Of a DNA stretch of 64,000 bases, positions 41,409-48,971 are shown piece by piece (the stretch's first letter is position 1; each line of letters opens with the position of its first letter). The notes under the pieces were generated by a model. That model was given only the letters and a program-made list of their open reading frames with translations. It did not search any database and was not told the origin of the DNA. This DNA comes from Rhizobium sp. CCGE 510. GTDB taxonomy: Bacteria > Pseudomonadota > Alphaproteobacteria > Rhizobiales > Rhizobiaceae. The translations under genes and the position numbers were made by a program. The stretch is taken from assembly GCF_000292525.1 (NCBI RefSeq), contig NZ_AEYF01000002.1:1-64000 (forward strand), given 5' to 3'.

Positions 41409-41882
41409 CTATTTTCCCTCGGGCAGCTTCAACGGTCCGTGCGTCTTGATGCTGCGGATGGCGAAGTTGGAGCGGATGTCGCTGACATTCGGCAAGGTCA
41501 ACAGCGTTTCGGTCAGCAGCCGCTCATAGGCGGCGAGATCCTCGACCACCACTTCGGCGAGGAAATCGGCCGTGCCCGAAATCAGGAAGCAGGAGACGAT
41601 CTCGGGGATGGCCAGCAGCGCCTTCTGCTGCGCCTCGGAATTCTCGCGGCTGTGATGGACGACCTTGAATTCGACGAAGACGGTCAGGCCGAGCCCGACC
41701 TCCTTGCGGTCGATATCGGCCGTGTAGCCGCGGATGATACCGGAACGTTCGAGATTGCGGATGCGGCGCAGGCAGGGCGACGGCGAAAGGTTCACCTTCT
41801 CGGCGATTTCGACATTGGTGGCGCGCGCATCCTCCTGCAGGCACCTCAGAATGGCAATATCGAATTTATCGAGATTTGGCAT
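41409..41882 (-). CDS. Lrp/AsnC-family transcriptional regulator
   Basis: 157 residues. N-terminal helix-turn-helix: KFDIAILRCLQEDARATNVE then IAEKVNLSPSPCLRRIRNLE; C-terminal RAM ligand domain (GLGLTVFVEFKVVHHSRENS; SGTADFLAEVVVEDLAAYE). Binds an amino acid and controls a nearby gene. It is divergent from the EamA permease at 42027, which is its most likely target (amino-acid export). AGGGATC before ATG at 41882. Confidence 0.92.
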   Translation of the reverse strand: MPNLDKFDIAILRCLQEDARATNVEIAEKVNLSPSPCLRRIRNLERSGIIRGYTADIDRKEVGLGLTVFVEFKVVHHSRENSEAQQKALLAIPEIVSCFLISGTADFLAEVVVEDLAAYERLLTETLLTLPNVSDIRSNFAIRSIKTHGPLKLPEGK

Positions 41883-42026
41883 TTTCGCGATCCCTGCTGG
41901 CGTCCATTGGCAGAAGATTGCGCATAGCATGATTTTTGAGCTAGAGATAGCAAGGACATGCCCTGCCCTCTGGGACTAATCTTTTCCTCAACCGGAAAGG
42001 CTCCGGATGAAGGAAGGGACAGGACG

Positions 42027-42932
42027 ATGACCAGCATTGCATTGACGAACGACAAGTCGCCTTCACAGGCACTGGGTTATGCCGGCGGCACTGTTACCGT
42101 ACTGATCTGGGCGACATGGTTTCTCGTCACCCGCCACAGCGCCGCAACGCCGCTCGGCTCGATCGACATCGGGCTGATCCGCTTTGGAATTCCCGCACTC
42201 GTGCTTTCGCCCGTCTGGCTGAAGACCGGACTGTTGCCGAAGTCCGTGCCGCTGCATCTGCTGGCGATCATGGTGTCCGGCTCCGGCGCCGTTTTCTTCC
42301 TACTGACCACGCTGGCCATCCATTCGACGCCGGCTGCCTCTTCAGGCATCCTGCTCGGCGGCTCGATGCCGCTCGCCGCGGCGCTGATCGGCATCGTGCT
42401 GTTTGGCGAAAGACCCGATAGCACCCGCGTCGCCGGCCTGGTCGCGATCGTCGCCGGCGTGCTGATCCTGCTCACGCGCAGCCTCGCAGACGCCTCGCTA
42501 CCATGGACGAGCTTCGTGCTGCTGCCGGCCGGCGCCGCTTTATGGGCAAGCTATACACATGCTTTCCGCCGCTCCGGTCTGACGGCCGTGCAGGCAAGCG
42601 CACTGATCGCCGTCTGGTCCTTCCTGATCATGGGCGCGCTTGCGCTGATCTTCGGCATCTCGCTGCCGCAGGCTCCGTTCCAGGAAATCGGTCTGCAGGT
42701 GCTGAGCCAGGGCATTCTTTCCGGCCTCGTCGCCATGGTGGCCTACGGCACCGCCGTCAAAACACTCGGCGGAACACAGGCCGCCGCCTTCACGGCGCTG
42801 ACGCCGGTGCTGGCAACGCTTGGCGGCGGCTTCCTGCTGGGAGAACCGATCGGCCTGACGGAAATCAGCGCCGCCGTGATCACCGGCATCGGCGTAGCGC
42901 TTTCCACGGGGATCGCCTCCCAACGCCGCTGA
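42027..42932 (+). CDS. EamA/DMT family permease
   Basis: 301 residues, ten hydrophobic segments in two EamA repeats (GGTVTVLIWATWFLVTRHSA at the start; AAFTALTPVLATLGGGFLLG in the second half). DMT transporters of this class export amino acids or other metabolites. ATG at 42027 with AGGAAGGGACAGG upstream. Divergent Lrp-type regulator suggests amino-acid-responsive export. A strong bidirectional terminator follows. Confidence 0.88.
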   Translation: MTSIALTNDKSPSQALGYAGGTVTVLIWATWFLVTRHSAATPLGSIDIGLIRFGIPALVLSPVWLKTGLLPKSVPLHLLAIMVSGSGAVFFLLTTLAIHSTPAASSGILLGGSMPLAAALIGIVLFGERPDSTRVAGLVAIVAGVLILLTRSLADASLPWTSFVLLPAGAALWASYTHAFRRSGLTAVQASALIAVWSFLIMGALALIFGISLPQAPFQEIGLQVLSQGILSGLVAMVAYGTAVKTLGGTQAAAFTALTPVLATLGGGFLLGEPIGLTEISAAVITGIGVALSTGIASQRR

Positions 42933-42956
42933 CCGCCAGCCGGGCCGACAAAAGTC

Positions 42957-42990
42957 GAAAGCCGCCGCAGCGATTGCTGCGGCGGCTTTC
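42957..42990. terminator. Bidirectional terminator
   Basis: Perfect 15-bp arms, GAAAGCCGCCGCAGC and GCTGCGGCGGCTTTC, loop GATT, between the convergent EamA and L,D-transpeptidase genes; an A run before and a T run inside the right arm suit both strands. Confidence 0.9.
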
Positions 42991-43010
42991 AATGAAGCTG
43001 ATTTGATTGT

Positions 43011-43625
43011 TCAAGCCTGGATGACGACGACCCTGGCGCCGACTTCGACGCGACTATAGAGGTCGATCACGTCGTGGTTCATCATGCGGATACAGCCGCT
43101 CGACATTGCAAGACCGATCGATTGCGGCTGATTGGTGCCGTGAATGCGGAAATGCGTGTCGCCGCCGCCGCGATAAAGATACATCGCCCGTGCGCCGAGC
43201 GGGTTGTTCGGGCCGCCCGGCATGCCGCCGGCGAGCTTGCGATAGCGCTCTTCGCGACGCTGCATGTTTTCGGTGGGCGTCCAACTCGGCCACTCGGCCT
43301 TGCGGCCGATATAAGCGTCGCCGGCAAATGCCAGCCCCTCGCGACCGACGCCGACGCCGTACCGCACCGCCCTGCCATCGCCGAGGACATAGTAGGCGCG
43401 ACGCGCCGGTGTATCGACCACCACGGTTCCGGCCGCATGGGTGGTTTCGTAGGTCACGTCCTGACGGCGGAGTTCCGGCTTGATCTTGTCGATCGGCACC
43501 TGCCTCAACGGGAATTTTTCATCCGGGAGTGCGGCATAATTTGTCTGGCTGTTCAGGCCGGTCGAAGAGCAGCCGGCAACAAAAAGCGGCAGAGCGATCA
43601 AGAAGCCCCGGCGGGAGATCGTCAT
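43011..43625 (-). CDS. L,D-transpeptidase (YkuD) lipoprotein
   Basis: 204 residues. The N-terminus MTISRRGFLIALPLFVAGCS is a lipoprotein signal with a lipobox (VAGC, Cys19) and a Tat-like double arginine. The YkuD catalytic core follows at about 60-200: FRIHGTNQPQSIGLAMSSGC then IRMMNHDVIDLYSRV, with the active-site Cys in SSGCIR and the His in RIHGT. It makes 3-3 peptidoglycan cross-links or attaches proteins to peptidoglycan in the periplasm; rhizobiales depend on such links for polar growth. Confidence 0.92.
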   Translation of the reverse strand: MTISRRGFLIALPLFVAGCSSTGLNSQTNYAALPDEKFPLRQVPIDKIKPELRRQDVTYETTHAAGTVVVDTPARRAYYVLGDGRAVRYGVGVGREGLAFAGDAYIGRKAEWPSWTPTENMQRREERYRKLAGGMPGGPNNPLGARAMYLYRGGGDTHFRIHGTNQPQSIGLAMSSGCIRMMNHDVIDLYSRVEVGARVVVIQA

Positions 43626-43761
43626 GAATGTGTCCTTAGTGCGTCAACATGGTGTCGCAAGCTAAGAAGATTATGGTTAACGAACGGCTAACGACCGCCC
43701 TCCGCAAGTAATCACGAAGGCGTCAGCACGTAAAAAATGTCGGCGGCGTTGATAATCCGCC

Positions 43762-45426
43762 TCACATAGTCGGATAGACCGGCCCCTCACCGCCCTGCGG
43801 CGGCACCCAGTTGATGTTCTGGTTGGGGTCCTTGATGTCGCAGGTCTTGCAGTGCACGCAGTTCTGGGCGTTGATGACGAAGGTCTCCTGCCCGTCCTTC
43901 TCCACCCACTCATAGACCCCGGCCGGACAGTAACGGGTCGACGGGCCGGCATAGATATCGTGTTCCGATCGCTTCTGCAGGCCTATGTCCTTGACCTGCA
44001 GATGCACCGGCTGGTCCTCCTCGTGATTGGTGTTCGACAGGAACACCGAGGACAGGCGGTCGAAGGTCAGCACGCCATCCGGCTTCGGATAGGCGATCGG
44101 CTTGTGCTGTGCGGCCGGCTCCAGCGACTGCGCGTCGGTCTTGCCGTGACCAAGCGTGCCGAAGAACGAGAAGCCGAACAGCGTATTGGTCCACATGTCG
44201 AGACCGCCGAGCGCTACGCCGAGCGCCGTGCCGAACTTCGACCACAGCGGCTTGACGTTGCGCACGCGCTTCAGATCCTTGCCGATGTCGCCCTTGCGCC
44301 ATTCGTTTTCGATCTCGGTGACCTCGTCATGGCTGCGGCCGGCTTCGATGGCGGCAGCGACCTTTTCAGCCGCCAGCATGCCGGACAGCACCGCATTGTG
44401 GCTGCCCTTGATGCGCGGAACGTTGACGAGACCGGCCGAACAGCCGATCAGCGCGCCGCCGGGGAAGGAGAGCTTCGGCACCGACTGGTAACCGCCCTCG
44501 GTGATGGCACGCGCCCCATAGGAGAGCCGCTTGCCGCCCTCGAAGGTTCCGCGGATCGCCGGATGGGTCTTGAAGCGCTGGAATTCCTCGAAGGGATAGA
44601 GATAGGGGTTCTTGTAGTTGAGATGGACGACGAAGCCGACGGCGACCAGATTGTCTTCCAGGTGATAGAGGAAGGAGCCGCCACCGGTCTTCATGCCGAG
44701 CGGCCAGCCGAAGGAATGCTGCACCAGGCCGAGACGGTGGTTCTCGGGCTTGACCTGCCAGAGTTCCTTGATGCCGATGCCGAACTTTTGTGGTTGCCGA
44801 TCCTTTTGCAGATCGAACTTGGCGATCAGTTGCTTGGCAAGCGAGCCGCGCACGCCCTCGCCGATCAGCACATATTTTCCGAGCAGTTCCATGCCGCGGG
44901 TGTAGTTCGGGCCGGGTTCGCCATTCTTCTCGATCCCCATGTCGCCGGTGGCAACACCGATCACCGCACCCTCGTCATTGTAGAGCACCTCGGTGGCGGC
45001 AAAGCCCGGATAGATCTCGACACCGAGTTCTTCGGCCTTCGTTGCCAGCCAACGACAGACGAGCCCGAGCGAGACGATGTAGTTGCCGTGATTGTTCATC
45101 AGCGGCGGCATCAGCACATTCGGCAGCCGGATCGAGCCGGCTGGACCGAGCAGCAGGAAATGGTCAGCGGTGACCTCGGTCTTGAAGGGATGGTCGCTTT
45201 CGCTGCGCCAGCCGGGCAGCAGGCGGTCGATGCCGATCGGATCGACGACGGCGCCGGAGAGGATGTGGGCGCCGACCTCCGAGCCCTTTTCGAGCACGAC
45301 GACCGACAGCTCCGGATTGACCTGCTTCAGCCGGATCGCCGCCGAAAGACCGGCCGGACCGGCGCCGACGATCACGACGTCGAATTCCATGCTCTCGCGT
45401 TCGGGCAGCTCAGTCGTCTCGGTCAT
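43762..45426 (-). CDS. Electron-transfer flavoprotein-ubiquinone oxidoreductase
   Basis: 554 residues. Takes electrons from ETF (reduced by acyl-CoA dehydrogenases in fatty-acid and branched-chain amino-acid breakdown) and gives them to ubiquinone at the inner membrane. N-terminal FAD motif DVVIVGAGPAGLSAAIRLKQ, then EKGSEVGAHILSGAVVDP, the membrane-facing middle, and the C-terminal [4Fe-4S] cluster: CPAGVYEW, then NCVHCKTCDIKDPNQNINWV, four cysteines as expected. ATG at 45426. Divergent from an SDR gene across a palindromic operator. Confidence 0.95.
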   Translation of the reverse strand: MTETTELPERESMEFDVVIVGAGPAGLSAAIRLKQVNPELSVVVLEKGSEVGAHILSGAVVDPIGIDRLLPGWRSESDHPFKTEVTADHFLLLGPAGSIRLPNVLMPPLMNNHGNYIVSLGLVCRWLATKAEELGVEIYPGFAATEVLYNDEGAVIGVATGDMGIEKNGEPGPNYTRGMELLGKYVLIGEGVRGSLAKQLIAKFDLQKDRQPQKFGIGIKELWQVKPENHRLGLVQHSFGWPLGMKTGGGSFLYHLEDNLVAVGFVVHLNYKNPYLYPFEEFQRFKTHPAIRGTFEGGKRLSYGARAITEGGYQSVPKLSFPGGALIGCSAGLVNVPRIKGSHNAVLSGMLAAEKVAAAIEAGRSHDEVTEIENEWRKGDIGKDLKRVRNVKPLWSKFGTALGVALGGLDMWTNTLFGFSFFGTLGHGKTDAQSLEPAAQHKPIAYPKPDGVLTFDRLSSVFLSNTNHEEDQPVHLQVKDIGLQKRSEHDIYAGPSTRYCPAGVYEWVEKDGQETFVINAQNCVHCKTCDIKDPNQNINWVPPQGGEGPVYPTM

Positions 45427-45572
45427 TCACTTGTCTCCGCTTGGCGGCACGCGGCCGTCACCCCGTCATAGGCACTTTCTTGTCAAAACGAGAAAGCGTT
45501 GTCGAGCCGGGATACGACAGCCAATCTTCAATTCGCACAATGACGTGCTTTGCGCGCCAGAATTATATGCCG

Positions 45573-45588
45573 TTGACGTTAACGTCAA
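45573..45588. promoter_or_regulatory. Perfect 16-bp palindrome, LiuR-like operator
   Basis: TTGACGTTAACGTCAA, fully symmetric, in the 252-bp region between ETF-QO (start 45426) and SDR (start 45679). It resembles the MerR-family LiuR sites (TT[TG]ACGT-type palindromes) that control branched-chain amino-acid and fatty-acid catabolism genes. Confidence 0.6.
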
Positions 45589-45678
45589 TTATCAAACGAC
45601 GCCGGACCGATCACACGCCCTTCCCTTTTCCGCCGCATGCGCCTTATACATCGCTCGAAGATATTGGAGGGAACGATC

Positions 45679-46467
45679 ATGGATCTCGGCATCGAAGGCA
45701 AACGGGCGCTCGTGCTCGCCTCTTCGCGTGGGCTCGGCCTCGGCATCGCCACAGCACTGGCGCGCGAAGGCGCAAATGTGCTGCTCTGCGGGCGCAGCGG
45801 CGAGCAGCTGGAGGCCAATTGCAAGGCAATCAATGCCGAAGGCAAAGGCCGGGCCGACTGGATCTGGGCCGATCTCGGGGATGAACGCTTCGTCGAGACG
45901 ACGACTTCGGCGGTGACCGAAAAATTCGGCGGCCTCGATATCCTCGTCAACAATACCGGCGGGCCGAAGCCCGGCACGACCGAAGACATGACGGGTGAAA
46001 AGCTCGAGACCTATTTTATCTCCATGGTCGCCCGCGTGATCACGCTGACCAATGCGCTGCTGCCCGGCATGAAGGCGCAGGGCTGGGGCCGCATCCTGAC
46101 GGTCGCCTCCTCGGGGGTGATCGAACCGATCGCCAATCTGGCGCTGTCGAATACGCTGCGTCCGGCACTTGCCGGCTGGAGCAAGACGCTTGCCTCAGAA
46201 GTAGGCGGCTTCGGCGTTACCACCAACCTGCTCTTGCCGGGCAGCATCCTGACCGCCAGGCTCGACGATCTCGACGGGGCGGCGGCAAAGCGGACGGGCA
46301 AGAGCCTCGAAGATATCCGCACCGACAAGGAAGCACGCATTCCGGTCGGCCGCTATGGCAGGGTAGAGGAATTTGCCGCAACGGCGGCCTTCCTTTGCAG
46401 CCAGCCGGCAAGCTACATCACCGGCTCGCTGATCCGCTGCGACGGCGGCGCGGCCCGATCGGTCTGA
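45679..46467 (+). CDS. SDR-family protein lacking the usual catalytic Tyr
   Basis: 262 residues of the beta-ketoacyl-reductase-like SDR type. Rossmann start ALVLASSRGLGLGIATALAR replaces the normal TGxxxGIG; LDILVNNTGGPKPG matches the NNAG region. At the active site, VASSGVIEPIANLALSNTLR has the Ser but Leu/Ala where Tyr-x3-Lys is expected. This belongs to the 'BKR-like' SDR branch with imperfect motifs. Perhaps a dehydrogenase using another general base, or a binding protein. GGAGGG before ATG at 45679 decides the start. Possibly controlled by the palindrome at 45573. Confidence 0.85.
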   Translation: MDLGIEGKRALVLASSRGLGLGIATALAREGANVLLCGRSGEQLEANCKAINAEGKGRADWIWADLGDERFVETTTSAVTEKFGGLDILVNNTGGPKPGTTEDMTGEKLETYFISMVARVITLTNALLPGMKAQGWGRILTVASSGVIEPIANLALSNTLRPALAGWSKTLASEVGGFGVTTNLLLPGSILTARLDDLDGAAAKRTGKSLEDIRTDKEARIPVGRYGRVEEFAATAAFLCSQPASYITGSLIRCDGGAARSV

Positions 46468-46477
46468 GGGCTTCGCT

Positions 46478-47356
46478 TCAGCCGACGTGGACGGCCCCCG
46501 CCCACGTCGCAGCACTTCGGATCATCTGTTCGACATAGGCCGGATCGTCGGCAAATTCGGCGAGCTCGGAGAGACGATGGAAACCCGTCAGGATCGCAAT
46601 GCGCCGCCGGTCGAGCCGGCGTCCGGTCAGCATTTCATAGGCCGATACGATGCGGGCGGTCAGATCGGGCGAGATGAAGTTCGAGTAGATGAATTCCTGG
46701 TGCAGCGGACCGAAGCCCGAATCGGCGAAATCGTAGACGCCGTTGAGCCTCCCTTGCGCATGGTTGAAAGCCATGTTCCAGCCATGGCCGTCGAAGAAGC
46801 CGTAGATGTTGCCGTGAGGATCAGGCGGCAAGGTTTCGAAATCGGCAAGAATGGCCTGCGCAAAGCTCCTGAGGTCGGGTGGCAGCAGCGGTAAGGCCTT
46901 GCTTCGCAGCGCTTCCGGCGATTGCCATGGCTGGATCGGCCCGGCGCCGGCCGACCGCATACGATCGGCATCGAGCACGTGCAGCTCGGCGTAAAAACGC
47001 GCAAGATCATCGGCGAGGCGCCGACGATAACTCTCGCCAAGCGCATCATAATCCTCGGCAATGAGATGTTCGCCCTCGAGCTTGGCATGGCTGGAGAAGA
47101 TCGGCGGCCCATCGTGAATGTGCATGTCTGGAACCGCCATCGACAGCGACGGCCTGATGATGTCGAGCAAAGCTGCTTCCTTCACAAGCGCTCTTTCCGC
47201 GCCCGAATGGCGGGGAAACTTGAAGATCAGCGTGTCATCGACGTCGACGGCAAGCGAATCCCAACCCTTCGCCGCCAGCTTGAAGGCGGAGGCCGTAAGT
47301 TCGGGAAACACGCTTATGATGAGAGAGCGAAACTCGCTGGCGTTCAACTCGGTCAT
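46478..47356 (-). CDS. APH/choline-kinase-like phosphotransferase
   Basis: 292 residues with a protein-kinase-like fold of the aminoglycoside phosphotransferase family. IFKFPRHSGAERALVKEAAL gives the ATP-binding Lys and Glu; YGFFDGHGWNMAFNHAQGRL holds the catalytic D-x4-N of the Brenner motif, with the usual His before it replaced by Phe; VYDFADSGFGPLHQEF carries the metal-binding Asp. Substrate unknown; may be a housekeeping small-molecule kinase rather than a resistance enzyme. Convergent with the SDR gene, 10 bases apart. ATG at 47356. Confidence 0.83.
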   Translation of the reverse strand: MTELNASEFRSLIISVFPELTASAFKLAAKGWDSLAVDVDDTLIFKFPRHSGAERALVKEAALLDIIRPSLSMAVPDMHIHDGPPIFSSHAKLEGEHLIAEDYDALGESYRRRLADDLARFYAELHVLDADRMRSAGAGPIQPWQSPEALRSKALPLLPPDLRSFAQAILADFETLPPDPHGNIYGFFDGHGWNMAFNHAQGRLNGVYDFADSGFGPLHQEFIYSNFISPDLTARIVSAYEMLTGRRLDRRRIAILTGFHRLSELAEFADDPAYVEQMIRSAATWAGAVHVG

Positions 47357-47497
47357 GACGACCTGCCTTCTCTGGTTTTTCCGCGGTCTTCCCGCGCCAT
47401 CGACGGCTTGCGGGTTGATGTCGTCTTCTTGCGAAGGGCCTCCCGCCGCAGCCGTCAAACGGCCATCGGGTACATACCGCCTATATTAGTATAGTTT

Positions 47498-47515
47498 GAA
47501 TATTACGGAATATTC
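47498..47515. promoter_or_regulatory. Palindrome upstream of the RND efflux operon
   Basis: GAATATT-ACGG-AATATTC, perfect 7-bp arms in an AT-rich stretch between the divergent phosphotransferase and RND adaptor genes. Possible regulator site; no regulator gene is adjacent. Confidence 0.5.
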
Positions 47516-47648
47516 ATTACAAAAATTTAAGCCGTTATAACCACTTAGTGATTGCGACCCGGGAATTATGTCTTTTTTGCGCCGCAATATAAGTGGCTCA
47601 ATCGGAGCATAAAATTCGCAACCTTGTTCAACATCCGGTTTGTCGCCC

Positions 47649-48971
47649 ATGAAGAAATTTTGGATCACTGTCAGCGTTATCGCAGTTGCCGCCGTCGGCG
47701 TCTGGCAATTCGGAAATCTCGTCCCTTATGCCTCTCGCATTCCCACCCTCTCGCAGTTCATCAAGCAGCCGGCCGGCAGCAATGGTGATGGGCAGCAAGC
47801 ACAGGGCGATCAGGCGCAGGCCAGTCAAGGACAGGCCGATCAAGCGCAGAACGGTGGGCAACATCAGGGCGGCGGGCGCAGACGCGGCGGCGGTGGCCCG
47901 ACTGTCGTCAAAACAGTCGCAGCGGTGAAAACGACGCTGCCGACCGATGTGACGGCGACAGGCTGGGCCGATGCCGATGACAACACGACCATTGCCGCAC
48001 AGGAACAGGGCCTGATCGTCAGCATCGATGCGCAGGATGGGGCGACCGTCAAAGCCGGCGACCTGATCGCCAAGCTGGACGGCCGCACCGCCAAGGCAGC
48101 GGTCGACAAGGACAATGCAATGATCGTGCGCGACACCGCCACCCTTTCGGAGGCCGCGACCGCATTGACGCGCGCGCAGGACCTGTTCGACCAGAAGGCG
48201 GGCACCCAACAGAGCCTCGACCAGGCGGTCGCCGCCCGTGATACCGCCGCAGCCACTGTTGACGCCGACAAAGCATCGCTTGCCTCCGATCAGGTCATCC
48301 TCGAGCACACCGACATTCGCGCGCCCTTCGATGGTCGGCTCGGCGATATCGCCGTCAGCAAAGGTGCCTTCCTCAGTGCCGGCGCGGCAATTGTCACCAT
48401 CGCCAAATACGACCCAATCTATGTGAAATTCCACCTGCAGGAACGCTACCTGCGAACGTTGAAGAGCGCTCTGTCAGCCGGTCCGGTCGAGGTCAGCACG
48501 GTTCCCAAATCCACCAAGGGACAGGTCCGAAAGGGTGAGATCAGCTTCTACGACAATACGGTCGACACGGCCTCGGGCACGATCCTCGCCAAGGCGAAAT
48601 TCGAGAATGCCTCCGGCGCACTCTGGCCCGGCCAGTCGGTCAATATCGTGGTGCATTTCAACAATGACGAACAGCAGGTGGTGGTGCCGACGGTTGCCGT
48701 CAGTCCTGGCCCGGAGGGATTCTTCGCCTTCGTCGCCAAGGACGGCAAATCGTATCTGACACCGCTCACCGTCGCCCGCGCAAATGGCGGCTTCACCGCC
48801 ATCGAATCGGGTCTTTCGGCAGGCGATCACGTCGTCGTCGAGGGCCAGGGCCAGCTCAGCAACCAGCAGGCGATCAACGAGCAGTTCGACGAAAAGGCGC
48901 TTGATGTCGCGTCCGCCGAAGAGCCTCGGAAGCAGCAGTCCGAGACGATCGCGGTGGGAGCTCAGCAATGA
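47649..48971 (+). CDS. RND efflux periplasmic adaptor (HlyD/AcrA type)
   Basis: 440 residues. One N-terminal membrane anchor (FWITVSVIAVAAVGVWQFG), then an unusual Gln/Gly-rich linker (about residues 40-85: GDGQQAQGDQAQASQGQADQ then AQNGGQHQGGGRRRGGGG). The adaptor core then has a lipoyl half GLIVSIDAQDGATVKAGDLI, a coiled-coil hairpin, the second lipoyl half HTDIRAPFDGRLGDIAVSKG, and beta-barrel domains. It links the inner-membrane pump to an outer-membrane channel, and overlaps the pump gene by 4 bases. ATG at 47649; the TTG at 47640 is less likely. Confidence 0.92.
   Translation: MKKFWITVSVIAVAAVGVWQFGNLVPYASRIPTLSQFIKQPAGSNGDGQQAQGDQAQASQGQADQAQNGGQHQGGGRRRGGGGPTVVKTVAAVKTTLPTDVTATGWADADDNTTIAAQEQGLIVSIDAQDGATVKAGDLIAKLDGRTAKAAVDKDNAMIVRDTATLSEAATALTRAQDLFDQKAGTQQSLDQAVAARDTAAATVDADKASLASDQVILEHTDIRAPFDGRLGDIAVSKGAFLSAGAAIVTIAKYDPIYVKFHLQERYLRTLKSALSAGPVEVSTVPKSTKGQVRKGEISFYDNTVDTASGTILAKAKFENASGALWPGQSVNIVVHFNNDEQQVVVPTVAVSPGPEGFFAFVAKDGKSYLTPLTVARANGGFTAIESGLSAGDHVVVEGQGQLSNQQAINEQFDEKALDVASAEEPRKQQSETIAVGAQQ

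Noticed and set aside
43852..45471. 539-codon open frame on the plus strand
   Set aside because: Exact antisense shadow of the ETF-QO gene, whose protein has clear FAD and [4Fe-4S] motifs.
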